Shown: positions 1-8,424, counted from the stretch's first letter. The stretch: DNA of 64,000 nucleotides from Ectorhizobium quercum (GCF_026552795.1 NZ_JANFPI010000003.1:186001-250000), one strand, 5' to 3'. Numbers and translations: made by a program. The notes: generated from the letters alone by a model not told the origin.

Positions 1-603
1 GTGAGCGGCATCGCCGTCATCACCCCGTTCTTCATCGCCTGCACGCAGGACGGCCTCATCCGGCATTTCTCGGTCGTGGCGGATGCCGTCGGCACGCCGG
101 TCTATCTTTACGACATTCCCGCCCGCACCCAGAACCATATCGAGCCGCAAACCGCCAGCGTGCTGGCCGATCACGGCAATATCGCCGGCATCAAGGATTC
201 CGGCGGCGCGCAGGAAACGCTGGAGGCCTATCTCAAGGTCGGCAGGGAAAAGCCCGGCTTCGAGGTCTATTCCGGGCCCGACCATCTCGTACACTGGTCG
301 CTGCAAAACGGGGCGGCCGGCTGCATTTCCGGCCTCGGCAACGTCATGCCGCAGGTGCTTTCCGCAATCTTTGCGGCATTCAACCGCGGCGATCAGCAAG
401 AAGCCGCGCGCCAGCAGGCGATCTACGGCAATTTCCGCAAGGATCTCTATGGGCTCGGCTATCCGCCCGCCCTCGTCAAGCGCGCGCTCTACCTGATGGA
501 TTCCTCCGTCGGCGCGAGCCGGCAGCCCGCGCTCCTGCCCGACCCCGCGCAGGACGCGCAGATCCTCGCCATCCTCAAGGCCTACGATCTGGTGCAGGCA
601 TGA
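1..603 (+). CDS. DapA/DHDPS-family aldolase (5' end cut by window)
   Basis: C-terminal 200 residues of a class I lyase of the dihydrodipicolinate synthase/N-acetylneuraminate lyase family. These enzymes form a Schiff base between a lysine and a 2-oxo acid such as pyruvate. The active-site tyrosine (YLYD, visible residue 37) and the Schiff-base lysine in GIKDSGG (residue 65) are both present. Family members are about 300 residues, so roughly 95 N-terminal residues lie left of the window; the GTG at base 1 is only where the frame is cut. The stop overlaps the start of the next gene (ATGA), so the two are one operon with the dehydrogenases downstream. True DapA is unlikely in this context; a catabolic 2-oxo-acid aldolase is more probable, but the substrate is unknown. 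Confidence 0.85.
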   Translation: MSGIAVITPFFIACTQDGLIRHFSVVADAVGTPVYLYDIPARTQNHIEPQTASVLADHGNIAGIKDSGGAQETLEAYLKVGREKPGFEVYSGPDHLVHWSLQNGAAGCISGLGNVMPQVLSAIFAAFNRGDQQEAARQQAIYGNFRKDLYGLGYPPALVKRALYLMDSSVGASRQPALLPDPAQDAQILAILKAYDLVQA

Positions 604-1574
604 CCGTCCTCCTTACCACCTCGCCCGGCTTCGGGCGCCACGGGCGCGTTCCGGCACGGCTGGCGGAACTCGGCTGGGAACTGATCCGCTGCACCGACAC
701 CGCCCGCCCCGACGGTGGCGTTTCCGATCACATCGCCAGGGCCGACTACCTCGTCGTCGGCCTCGTGCCGGTGACGGAGGCGACGCTTTCGCAGGCAGGC
801 CGCCTGAAGGCCGTGCTGAAACATGGCGTCGGTGTCGACAATATCGACATTCCCGCCTGCACCGCCCGCGGCATTCCAGTGGCCAACACCCCCGGCGCGA
901 ACGCCGATGCGGTGGCGGAACTGGCGCTCGGCCTGATGTTCTCGATGGCGCGCGCCATTCCCGCCAGCCACATCGGCATCGTATCGGGCGGCTGGAACAG
1001 GCAGGTGGGAAGCCAGATCGGCGGAAAGATACTCGGCATCCTCGGCCTCGGCAATATCGGCCGCGCGCTGGCGTTGAAGGCGAAAGCCCTTGGCATGACC
1101 GTCATCGCCACGGACCCTTACGCGGACCGCGCATTCGCCGAGGCCCATTCCATCGGCATCGTCGACCTGCCCGAACTTCTGGCCCGCTCCCACTATCTTT
1201 CGCTGCACGTCTTCGGCGGCGCGGACAATGCGGCGCTGATCGACGCCTCGGCGCTCTCGAAGATGAAACCCGGCGCCCGGCTGCTCAATCTCGCCCGCGG
1301 CGAGGTGACGGATATCGACGCCGTCTACGACGCCCTCCAGTCCGGCCAGCTCGGCGGCGCCGCCTTCGACGCCTACACGGTCGAACCACCGGACAGGAGC
1401 CATCCGATCTTCACCCATCCCAAGGCAGTCTTCATGCCGCATTCGGGCGCCGATACCGTTGAGGCCGTCGAGAATGTCGGGCTGATGAACATCGCGGATA
1501 TCGAAACGCTGATCGCCGGCGGCCGTCCGGCGCGCGTTCTCAATCCGGAGGTTTTCGAAAGGACGGCACCATGA
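600..1574 (+). CDS. D-isomer-specific 2-hydroxyacid dehydrogenase
   Basis: 324-residue NAD-dependent oxidoreductase of the phosphoglycerate-dehydrogenase-like family. It shows the Rossmann motif GLGNIG (149-154) with Asp172 at the end of beta-2, which favours NAD over NADP. The catalytic triad of the family is visible as Arg233 (LARGE), Glu262 (VEPPD) and His281 (PHSGAD). It overlaps the aldolase gene upstream and the Ldh-family dehydrogenase downstream by 4 bases each (ATGA), so translation is probably coupled. A D-hydroxyacid dehydrogenase paired with an Ldh-family enzyme next to a TTT importer resembles sulfolactate degradation loci (SlcC plus ComC), but the substrate cannot be read from the sequence. 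Confidence 0.88.
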   Translation: MTVLLTTSPGFGRHGRVPARLAELGWELIRCTDTARPDGGVSDHIARADYLVVGLVPVTEATLSQAGRLKAVLKHGVGVDNIDIPACTARGIPVANTPGANADAVAELALGLMFSMARAIPASHIGIVSGGWNRQVGSQIGGKILGILGLGNIGRALALKAKALGMTVIATDPYADRAFAEAHSIGIVDLPELLARSHYLSLHVFGGADNAALIDASALSKMKPGARLLNLARGEVTDIDAVYDALQSGQLGGAAFDAYTVEPPDRSHPIFTHPKAVFMPHSGADTVEAVENVGLMNIADIETLIAGGRPARVLNPEVFERTAP

Positions 1575-2623
1575 GCGTTCCGGCCACCGAATTGCGCGAT
1601 TTCGCGGTGGCACTCTTTCGCGCCGCCGGTCTCGGCGAGGCAAAAGCCGCCGCCGTCGGGCACTATCTCGTCGAAGCGGACCTGATGGGACACGACACGC
1701 ACGGCCTCGCGCTCGCGCCGTGGTATCTGCAAGGCATAGCCGATGGCGTCATGACGAAGGACGGCGAACCGGATACGGTTTCCGACCGCGGCGCGGCGAT
1801 CTGCTGGCGCGGCAACCGGCTCCCCGGCGCATGGCTCGTATCTGAGGGGGTGAAGCTCACCTGCGAACGGGCGCGCCGCCACGGAACGGCAACGCTGGCG
1901 ATCGGCGACAGCCACCACATCGGCGCTCTGGCCGCCTATCTGCCGGAGGCCACGGCACAGGGGCTGATGATCTCCATCGCCTCCTCCTCGCCGTCCGGCG
2001 CGCAGGTCGCTCCCTTCGGAGGTCTGAAGGGCGTCTTCACCCCGGACCCGGTGGCCTACGGCATACCGACGCCGGCGGACCCGATCCTGATCGATATTTC
2101 CGCCTCCATCACCACGGTCAACATGGCCCAGCGCATGCTCCGCGAGGGCCGCAGCTACCGCCACGACTGGCTGATGGATGCCGAAGGCGCGCCTTCGCAC
2201 GACCCGCAGACCGTCACCGAAGGCGGCACCCTGCTGCCGACCGGCGGCCTCGATCACGGGCAGAAGGGATACGGCATGGCGCTTTCCGTCGAGGCCCTGA
2301 CCCAGGGCCTGGCGGGATACGGCCGCGCCGACGCCCCGACAGGAACGAACGCGGCCGTCACCATCACGGTTCACGATCCGGAGGCTTTCGGCGGCCGGGA
2401 CGCCTTCCTGCGGCAGACCGGCTGGCTGGCGAAAGCCTGCCTCGCCTCGCCGCCCCGGGTTCCCGGCAAGCCGGTGCGCCTTCCCGGGCAAGCCGCACTG
2501 GAGCGCCGCCGCCGGGCGCTGGCCGATGGCGTCGACCTCTACCCCTCCATTGTTCCCGCCCTGAAAACGGAAGCGGAACGTCTGGGCGTGAGCTTGCCCA
2601 AAAACATGCGGAACAAGGTCTAA
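1571..2623 (+). CDS. Ldh-family (MDH2/ComC-type) NAD(P)-dependent oxidoreductase
   Basis: 350-residue member of the malate/L-lactate/ureidoglycolate/sulfolactate dehydrogenase family, which is unrelated in fold to classical lactate dehydrogenase. The family signature GHDTHG (40-45) and the catalytic-histidine region DSHHIG (113-118, His116) are present, and the length is typical. It follows the D-2-hydroxyacid dehydrogenase with an ATGA overlap. Two dehydrogenases of opposite stereochemistry could interconvert the enantiomers of one hydroxy acid through the 2-oxo acid. Alternative roles in this family include piperideine-2-carboxylate reductase and diketogulonate reductase. A 306-base gap with its own promoter-like region separates it from the transporter genes. 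Confidence 0.88.
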   Translation: MSVPATELRDFAVALFRAAGLGEAKAAAVGHYLVEADLMGHDTHGLALAPWYLQGIADGVMTKDGEPDTVSDRGAAICWRGNRLPGAWLVSEGVKLTCERARRHGTATLAIGDSHHIGALAAYLPEATAQGLMISIASSSPSGAQVAPFGGLKGVFTPDPVAYGIPTPADPILIDISASITTVNMAQRMLREGRSYRHDWLMDAEGAPSHDPQTVTEGGTLLPTGGLDHGQKGYGMALSVEALTQGLAGYGRADAPTGTNAAVTITVHDPEAFGGRDAFLRQTGWLAKACLASPPRVPGKPVRLPGQAALERRRRALADGVDLYPSIVPALKTEAERLGVSLPKNMRNKV

Positions 2624-2929
2624 AATTTGTAATTTCAATCGTCATATCGACCAACGTCCGCCAAGATGAAACCCGATACGGCATCCGGAAGATGACGGGG
2701 CGGAGCCAACGCAACACCCTCATATATTCAAAATAATAAATGAAAATCAATATAATAACGAATCCATTTCGCTTTCATTCCTACGCTTCCAGCGAAGAGA
2801 TCGTTTCGAAACATGGTCTCCGGCTTCTCGATCTTAACGACCATTATTTTATTATGAGTTGACAACTAATTTCTTTATCCATAGCGTGGCAGCCAGTCGG
2901 AGGAGCGACGATATCCAAGGGAGGTGGAA
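2624..2929. other. AT-rich intergenic control region before the TTT operon
   Basis: The 306 bases between the Ldh-family gene and the TTT binding protein are clearly AT-richer than the surrounding genes, and no convincing gene is seen. The 3' part carries a TTGACA -35-like hexamer (2869-2874) inside a 17-base near-palindrome. A strong Shine-Dalgarno AGGGAGG (2918-2924) precedes the next start. The likely content is an independent regulated promoter for the transporter. Confidence 0.6.
2864..2880. promoter_or_regulatory. Candidate operator overlapping a -35 box
   Basis: ATGAGTTG-A-CAACTAAT is an inverted repeat matching at 7 of 8 arm positions, centred on base 2872. It contains TTGACA (2869-2874), a plausible -35 element of the TTT promoter. 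GntR/FadR-type regulators commonly bind TTGT/ACAA-like palindromes of this size, so repression of the transporter by such a regulator is a reasonable inference. No matching regulator gene lies nearby in the window. Confidence 0.45.
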
Positions 2930-3907
2930 ATGCGCGAATTCATCAAGGCAACCGGCCTGACTGCCGTGGCCTGCATGGCTGCGTTTGCGGCTAACGCCCA
3001 GGGTTTCCCCACGAAACCGATTGAAATCGTGGTGCCCTATGCCGCTGGCGGGGGCACGGATCTTTCGATCCGGGTTCTGGCCGACGTCCTGTCCAGAAAG
3101 CTCGACGGCGCCACTGTCGTCGTCCGCAACGAGCCCGGCGGCGGAGGGGCGATCGGCACCGGCTCATCCCTGAAGGCAAGGCCCGACGGCTACACGCTCG
3201 GCACCGGCGCCCAGGGGCCCATTGCCCTTCTGCCGCATTATGGCGCGACGACCTACGATATCGACAGCGTCGATTTCCTCGCGCTGATAGCCCGCAATCT
3301 TCAGATCGTGCTCGCCTGCGCCGACACGACATACAAGGATTTCGAATCCTTCCTGGCAGCAGCCAAGGAGAATCCCGGCACCGTGCTGGTGGGCAATTCC
3401 GGCGCCGGCGGCGCGAACCACCTGTCTATGGAAGCGTTCGGCAAGGTCGCCGGCGTCACCTTCGAACATGTGCCTTACGGCGGCGCGGCCGAAGCCCTGA
3501 CCTCATGCGCGGGCGGCCATATCGACGCGGTGACGGCAACGCCGGCGGAAGCCAGGCCCTATGTGCAGGCCGGCACGGTGACGCCGCTTTTCGTGATGGA
3601 ACAGGACAGGATCGGCGACTACCCGGACGTTCCGACCGCCGTCGAAAAGGGCATCGATTTCACCTGGTCTTCATGGAAGGGCATCATTGCCCCGAAGGGG
3701 ATTCCCGACGATGTGCGCGCCCGGCTGACCGATGCGCTGGCCGCGGCGATGGCCGACCCGGACTTCATCCAGAAAATGGAGACGATGGGTGAGTTCGTCG
3801 ATTACCGCGACAGCGAAGGTTTCGCCGCTCTGGCCCGGGAGGAAAGCACCAAGGCGGAACAGGTCATCCGCGATCTCGGCATGTACGGGATGAACAAGTC
3901 GGAATAA
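2930..3907 (+). CDS. TTT-system periplasmic solute-binding protein (TctC/Bug family)
   Basis: 325-residue receptor of a tripartite tricarboxylate transporter. An N-terminal Sec signal peptide ends near ANA-QG (residue 24). The family features KPIEIVVPYAAGGGTD and NEPGGGG follow, which form the carboxylate-binding loops of Bug proteins. The ATG at 2930 is preferred over an in-frame GTG at 2924 because AGGGAGG (2918-2924) is spaced correctly for the ATG and overlaps the GTG. TctB and TctA follow on the same strand after a long intercistronic hairpin. The ligand is probably a small organic acid; together with the upstream dehydrogenases, a hydroxy- or sulfo-carboxylate is plausible. Confidence 0.93.
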   Translation: MREFIKATGLTAVACMAAFAANAQGFPTKPIEIVVPYAAGGGTDLSIRVLADVLSRKLDGATVVVRNEPGGGGAIGTGSSLKARPDGYTLGTGAQGPIALLPHYGATTYDIDSVDFLALIARNLQIVLACADTTYKDFESFLAAAKENPGTVLVGNSGAGGANHLSMEAFGKVAGVTFEHVPYGGAAEALTSCAGGHIDAVTATPAEARPYVQAGTVTPLFVMEQDRIGDYPDVPTAVEKGIDFTWSSWKGIIAPKGIPDDVRARLTDALAAAMADPDFIQKMETMGEFVDYRDSEGFAALAREESTKAEQVIRDLGMYGMNKSE

Positions 3908-3920
3908 GCCCTCTCCCCTT

Positions 3921-3960
3921 GCCCTGCGGAGCGCGGGCATACGCTCCCGCTCCGCAGGGC
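3921..3960 (+). promoter_or_regulatory. Intercistronic hairpin after the TTT binding-protein gene
   Basis: A perfect 12-bp stem (3921-3932 with 3949-3960), extended after a bulge by a GGG/CCC pair, lies 13 bases after the binding-protein stop and before tctB. No T-run follows. This looks like an mRNA-stabilising or partial-termination structure that gives more binding protein than membrane subunits, as known for other importer operons. Confidence 0.7.
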
Positions 3961-3999
3961 TGACGGCGTTGAACTTGCGATGAAGAGCGGGAGGCTCCG

Positions 4000-4476
4000 A
4001 TGAACCGCATGGACGTATTGCTCCGGAACAAGGATGTTCTTTCCGGCTTGTTTTTCCTGTTGGTCGCTGCCGTCTTCGCCTATGGCGCGTTGCGCCTGCC
4101 GATGGGCAGCGCAATCCGCATGGGCCCCGGCTACTTTCCGCTCGTGCTGTCCGGCATGCTGGCGTTTTTCGGCGTCCTCACCGTGCTGACGGGCGTGCGC
4201 AACGCATCCGAACGCAACGCCGTCTCGTCCATCGCATGGCTGCGGCTCCTGCTCGTCAGCGGCAGCGCCCTCTTCTTCGCCATCGCGCTGGACGGGCTTG
4301 GCTTTCCGATCACCGTCTTCGTCACCATCCTGATCGCCGCAAGGGCGAGCAAGGATTTCAGGCTCGTTCCCGCCCTGCTGCTGGCAGCGCTTTCCAGCGC
4401 GGCGGCCTGGTTCATTTTCGCCGGGGCGCTCGGCCTGCCGCTGGCCGCGCTCGGCTCCTGGCTCACCGGCGCATGA
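4000..4476 (+). CDS. TTT small membrane subunit (TctB family)
   Basis: 158-residue integral membrane protein with about four hydrophobic segments (roughly 15-32, 46-65, 77-104 and 117-150) and the size typical of TctB. It carries the motif GPGYFP near residue 45, common in this family. It sits between the binding protein and the large TctA subunit, 10 bases before the latter, as expected of a TTT operon. TctB has no known catalytic residues; it helps the large subunit move the substrate using an ion gradient. Confidence 0.88.
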   Translation: MNRMDVLLRNKDVLSGLFFLLVAAVFAYGALRLPMGSAIRMGPGYFPLVLSGMLAFFGVLTVLTGVRNASERNAVSSIAWLRLLLVSGSALFFAIALDGLGFPITVFVTILIAARASKDFRLVPALLLAALSSAAAWFIFAGALGLPLAALGSWLTGA

Positions 4477-4486
4477 GGTAACGCAG

Positions 4487-5986
4487 ATGGATCTCGTTTC
4501 GAATCTCGGCCTCGGCCTGTCGACGGCCCTCAGCCTGAACAACCTGTTCTATTGCTTCATCGGCGCCTTCGTCGGAACCCTCATCGGCGTTCTGCCGGGG
4601 CTCGGCCCGGTCGCCACCATCGCCATGCTGCTGCCGCTGACATTCGGGCTCGAGCCCGTCACCGCGCTGATCATGCTCGCCGGCATCTTCTACGGTGCCC
4701 AGTACGGAAGCTCGACCACCGCCATCCTCCTGAACCTGCCCGGCGAGGCCTCTTCCGTCGTCACCGCCCTCGACGGCTACAAGATGGCGCGTCAGGGACG
4801 GGCGGGCGCCGCGCTGGCAACGGCGGCCCTCGGCTCGTTCTTCGCCGGCACGGTCGCCACGCTGGTGATCGCCACGATGGGGCCGCCGCTTGCCAGCGTC
4901 GCGCTGAAGTTCGGGCCGGCGGAATATTTCTCCCTCATGGTCCTCGGCCTGATCGCATCCGTCGCCATCGCCTCCGGTTCGGTCGTCAAGGCGCTGGCGA
5001 TGATCGTCCTCGGCGTGATGCTCGGCCTGATCGGGCAGGACATGTATACCAGCGTCGCCCGCCTGACCTTCGGCAACCAGAACCTTCTCGACGGCATCGA
5101 GTTCGTCGCAATCGCGATGGGCCTGTTCGGCCTGGCGGAAATCTGCCTCAACCTCGAAAACGAGGCGGAGCGCAAGGGGTCCGTTTCGAAGGTGGGCTCC
5201 CTGCTGCTGAGCCGCAAGGACATCAAAAGCATCGCCATGCCTATCCTGCGGGGAACCGGCGTCGGCTCGCTTCTCGGCATCCTGCCCGGCGGCGGCGCGA
5301 CGATCGGCGCCTTTTCCGCCTATGTGCTGGAAAAACGCCTGTCCAGAACGCCGGAGCGCTTCGGCAACGGCGCCATCGAGGGCGTCGCCGCCCCCGAAAG
5401 CGCCAACAATGCCGGCGCGCAGACATCCTTCATTCCCCTCCTGACGCTGGGCATCCCGGCCAATGCGACAATGGCGATGATGGTCGGCGCGCTTATCCTG
5501 CACGGCGTCACGCCGGGGCCGAACATCATCGCGACCGAACCCGTGCTCTTCTGGGGATTGATCGCCAGCATGTGGGTCGGCAACGTCATGCTGGTGATCC
5601 TCAACCTTCCCATGATCGGCATCTGGGTCAGGCTGCTCACCGTTCCCTACCGCATGCTCTTCCCCCTCATCATCGCCCTGTGCTGCGTCGGGGTCTACAC
5701 CGTGAGCAACAGCACCTTCGACGTGCTGGTGATGATGCTCTGCGGCGCTATCGGCTACATCCTGATGAAGCTCGGCTGCGAACCGACTCCGCTTCTTCTC
5801 GGACTGGTGCTCGGCCCGATGCTGGAGGAAAACCTTCGCCGGGCGATGCTCACCGGCCGCGGCGATCCGACGGTTTTCCTGACGCGGCCGATCTCGGCGA
5901 CGCTGCTGGCAATCGCCGCCGTCTGCCTGATCGCGATGATCGTTCCCGCGGTGCGTAAGACGCGGGAGGTCGCGTTCGAAGAATAG
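4487..5986 (+). CDS. TTT large membrane subunit (TctA family)
   Basis: 499-residue polytopic permease subunit of the tripartite tricarboxylate transporter. The diagnostic family loops are visible: GVLPGLGPVATIAMLLP near residue 35, the YGAQYGSSTTAILLNLPGE segment near 75, and a second GxLPGGGxTIGAF copy near 265, reflecting the internal repeat of TctA. Ten to twelve hydrophobic segments run to the C-terminus. Only a weak GC hairpin (5990-6003, no T-run) follows the stop. Transport is a secondary, gradient-driven uptake of the ligand delivered by the periplasmic receptor encoded at 2930. Confidence 0.93.
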   Translation: MDLVSNLGLGLSTALSLNNLFYCFIGAFVGTLIGVLPGLGPVATIAMLLPLTFGLEPVTALIMLAGIFYGAQYGSSTTAILLNLPGEASSVVTALDGYKMARQGRAGAALATAALGSFFAGTVATLVIATMGPPLASVALKFGPAEYFSLMVLGLIASVAIASGSVVKALAMIVLGVMLGLIGQDMYTSVARLTFGNQNLLDGIEFVAIAMGLFGLAEICLNLENEAERKGSVSKVGSLLLSRKDIKSIAMPILRGTGVGSLLGILPGGGATIGAFSAYVLEKRLSRTPERFGNGAIEGVAAPESANNAGAQTSFIPLLTLGIPANATMAMMVGALILHGVTPGPNIIATEPVLFWGLIASMWVGNVMLVILNLPMIGIWVRLLTVPYRMLFPLIIALCCVGVYTVSNSTFDVLVMMLCGAIGYILMKLGCEPTPLLLGLVLGPMLEENLRRAMLTGRGDPTVFLTRPISATLLAIAAVCLIAMIVPAVRKTREVAFEE

Positions 5987-6348
5987 TCAGGCCGCCTGCG
6001 GCCCTCAGGCCGTCGATCGATTGACCGATGTCACGCGTTCGACGGCCTCGAGCCTTTCCGGAGGCAAAACCGGTTCCCGCTTCCGCTGGAATTGCTCCAG
6101 GGTCTCATGGCCCTGCCTGCTCCGATTGTCGAGCATCGGCATACCGCATCCTGCACCCCTCAATGTCGTGACGGCATGGCCGATGGCGGTCAGCGCATGC
6201 GAAGGCCGCACGCCCTCCACAGGCGCATCCCCGATGTCACAAAACCGATATACGTCATCCCTATGTTGCACACGAGTGCAGAAGAATATGAAATTCTTCC
6301 ACGCATGAGAAAAAACGTGAAAAATCAGCATCTTGGAAACAGATCCGC
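5987..6348. other. Intergenic region before the iron-family ABC operon
   Basis: 362 bases with no confident gene. Overlapping frames on both strands (6021-6308 plus, 6005-6331 minus, about 95-108 residues) show no recognisable domain or good ribosome site, although decay of an older gene cannot be excluded. The right end holds a near-consensus TTGCAC (6266-6271) and a 19-base inverted repeat just before the next operon. Confidence 0.5.
6281..6299. promoter_or_regulatory. Inverted repeat upstream of the importer/phosphatase operon
   Basis: GAAGAAT-ATGAA-ATTCTTC is a perfect 7-bp inverted repeat with a 5-base centre, 50 bases before the first start codon of the operon. Part of it (TATGAA, 6287-6292) could be a -10 box with TTGCAC at 6266-6271, though the 15-base spacing is short. 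It may be a repressor operator; it does not match a PhoB box or the RirA or Irr iron boxes. Confidence 0.4.
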
Positions 6349-7422
6349 ATGGTCGGCATCGTTCTCGAAAATGTGGCGAAGAGCTTCACCGGAAAGCGGG
6401 TGGTCGATGGCGTTTCACTCGATGTGAACGACGGCGAGTTCGTCGCCGTTCTCGGCCCCTCGGGATGTGGAAAGACAACCCTCCTGCGTCTCGTCGCCGG
6501 CTTCGAGACACTGGATGCCGGATCGATCCGGATCGGCGGGACCGAGGTTTCCTCGCGGCAGTTCACGTTGCCCCCGGAGAAGCGCAACATCGGCATCGTC
6601 TTCCAGAACTATGCCCTCTGGCCGCATATGAGCGTCGCCGAAAACGTCGGCTATGCGCTGAAGATCAACGGCATCAATGCCGCCGAGCGAAACCGCCGCA
6701 GCCTCGACGCGCTTGCCGCGGTCGGCATGGAGGCATTCGGCGGGCGGGCGCCGGCCGACCTTTCCGGCGGCCAGCGTCAGCGGGTGGCGCTGGCCCGGTG
6801 CCTCGCCTCCGACCCGTCCCTGATGCTGCTGGACGAGCCGCTCGCCAATCTCGACGTCCATCTGCGCGCGTCGATGGAAAAGGAATTCCTCGAATTTCAC
6901 CGCCGAACCGGCGCCAGCATGATCTACATCACCCACGACCAGTCCGAGGCGATGGCGCTGGCGGACCGCATCGCGGTGATGGATGCCGGCCGTCTCGTGC
7001 AGTTCGCCGCGCCCCGCGCTCTTTACCGCGAGCCGCAGAACGAAATGGTGGCGCGCTTCATCGGCGGCGGCATGGTCTTCCCGGCACGCAATGTCGAACC
7101 GGCCGCCCGGCCCGGCCATGCCATCGTGGAGATTTTCGGAACGCGCCACCAGGTGCGCGCAAAACCCGGCCAGCAGCAGGCCCCCGACGCGAAGCTCTGC
7201 ATCCATCCGGGCGAGTTTGGACTGGCCGGGACGGAAGATGACGGCTTCTCCGCCACCGTCGAGCGGGTGATCTACCGCGGCAGCCACAACCAGATCGACT
7301 TCCATGCCGATGCCATGCCCGACATCCCGCTGACGCTGCACAGTTACGACGAGCAGCCTCTTTCTCCGGGCAGTTCCATCTCCGTTCGCGTCAATGACGG
7401 CTGGGTCATCCCCGCCGCCTGA
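6349..7422 (+). CDS. ABC importer ATPase (FbpC/AfuC/PotA type)
   Basis: 357-residue ATPase of a binding-protein-dependent importer. Walker A GPSGCGKTT (36-44), signature LSGGQ (138-142), Walker B ending LLDEP (Asp162, Glu163) and the switch histidine (His196 in ITHDQ) are all intact. A C-terminal regulatory TOBE-like extension (about 240-357) is present. The Shine-Dalgarno is weak. It is the first gene of a five-gene operon with a binding protein, a two-domain permease, a metallo-hydrolase and a phosphatase. The family includes ferric, hexose-phosphate and aminoethylphosphonate importers; this context favours a phosphorylated ligand. Confidence 0.93.
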   Translation: MVGIVLENVAKSFTGKRVVDGVSLDVNDGEFVAVLGPSGCGKTTLLRLVAGFETLDAGSIRIGGTEVSSRQFTLPPEKRNIGIVFQNYALWPHMSVAENVGYALKINGINAAERNRRSLDALAAVGMEAFGGRAPADLSGGQRQRVALARCLASDPSLMLLDEPLANLDVHLRASMEKEFLEFHRRTGASMIYITHDQSEAMALADRIAVMDAGRLVQFAAPRALYREPQNEMVARFIGGGMVFPARNVEPAARPGHAIVEIFGTRHQVRAKPGQQQAPDAKLCIHPGEFGLAGTEDDGFSATVERVIYRGSHNQIDFHADAMPDIPLTLHSYDEQPLSPGSSISVRVNDGWVIPAA

Positions 7423-7458
7423 CGAGTGCCCTTCAACGTCCACGCAAAGGAAACGTCC

Positions 7459-8421
7459 ATGCGCCTCATTCCTGCACTCGCCCTGCTTCTGATGGCGGGC
7501 ACCGCCAGCGCCGAAACGCTGACGCTCTACACCTCGCAGTCGCCGGAGATCGCCCAGCAGACGGTCGACGCCTTCCAGGCGAAGCATCCCGACATCAAGG
7601 TGGAATGGAGCCGCAACGGCACCAGCCAACTGATGAACATCCTGCGCGCCGAGATCGAGGCCGGCGAGGTCAAGCCGGACGTGCTTCTGGTGGCCGATAC
7701 CATCAACCTCGGCCAGCTCAAGGCGGAAGGCCGCCTGATGGCCTATCCCGAAGCCAAGGTCGAAGCCTATGACAAGGGCACCTACGACAAGGACATGACC
7801 TTCTTCGGCACCAAGATCATCTCGACGGGGATTGCCTACAACACCCAGACGGCCAAGCCGGTCGAAACCTGGGCCGACCTGCTCGCCGACGAGAACAAGG
7901 GACAGATCGCCGTGCCGAGCCCGCTTTATTCCGGCGCCGCGCTGAACCACCTGCACAGCGTCATCGACGTGCCCGGCATCGGCTGGGACTTCTACGAGGG
8001 CCTCGCAAGGCTCGACATCGCCCCGGACGGCGGCAACGGCCCGGCCCTGAAGGCGGTCGCCAGCGGCCTTGCCAAATACGGCATCATCGCCGATGCCGAC
8101 GTCATCCGCGCCAAGGCCAGCGGATCGCCGGTCGAGCTGATCTTCCCGAAGGACGGGGTTTCCTTCATCACCGAGCCGGTCGCCATCCTGTCCACGGCGA
8201 AGCAGCCGGAAGCGGCCAAGGCCTTCGTCGATTTCCTGCTCTCCAGCGAAGGTCAGGAACTCGTCGCCAAGCAGGGAAACATGCCGATCGATCCCTCGGT
8301 CACGCCGCCCGACGGCTTCCCGAAACTCTCTGAAATCAAGCTCCTGCCGATGGACGCCGACAAGGCCGTCACGACGGACAGGGACGTGCGCGAGAAGTTC
8401 ACCGAGACCTTCGGCGGCTGA
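7459..8421 (+). CDS. ABC importer periplasmic binding protein (FbpA/AfuA fold)
   Basis: 320-residue secreted binding protein with a Sec signal peptide ending at TASA-ET (residue 18). The mature start TLTLYTSQSPE and the segment around LLVADTINLGQL are typical of the ferric-binding/AfuA/aminoethylphosphonate family. There is no adjacent Tyr-Tyr pair anywhere in the protein, which is the iron-binding hallmark of true ferric FbpA proteins, so iron is an unlikely ligand. The ATG at 7459 has AAAGGAAA upstream. It lies 3 bases before the permease gene. With a phosphatase and a metallo-hydrolase in the operon, a phosphate ester or phosphonate is the favoured but unproven ligand. Confidence 0.9.
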   Translation: MRLIPALALLLMAGTASAETLTLYTSQSPEIAQQTVDAFQAKHPDIKVEWSRNGTSQLMNILRAEIEAGEVKPDVLLVADTINLGQLKAEGRLMAYPEAKVEAYDKGTYDKDMTFFGTKIISTGIAYNTQTAKPVETWADLLADENKGQIAVPSPLYSGAALNHLHSVIDVPGIGWDFYEGLARLDIAPDGGNGPALKAVASGLAKYGIIADADVIRAKASGSPVELIFPKDGVSFITEPVAILSTAKQPEAAKAFVDFLLSSEGQELVAKQGNMPIDPSVTPPDGFPKLSEIKLLPMDADKAVTTDRDVREKFTETFGG

Positions 8422-8424
8422 CCG

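Noticed and set aside
2924..2932. GTG 2924 as start of the TTT binding protein
   Set aside because: The GTG overlaps the Shine-Dalgarno sequence; ATG 2930 is spaced correctly and begins a normal signal peptide.
6235..6258. Possible PhoB box before the importer/phosphatase operon
   Set aside because: TGTCAC and CGTCAT half-sites are 18 bases apart instead of the 11-base repeat needed, so the match is chance.
6005..6331. Overlapping 95-108 codon frames on both strands in the gap before 6349
   Set aside because: No ribosome site, domain or membrane pattern; both cannot be coding and neither is convincing.
7459..8421. Ferric iron as ligand of the binding protein
   Set aside because: The family name suggests iron, but no adjacent Tyr-Tyr pair is present, and the operon carries phosphatase and hydrolase genes.
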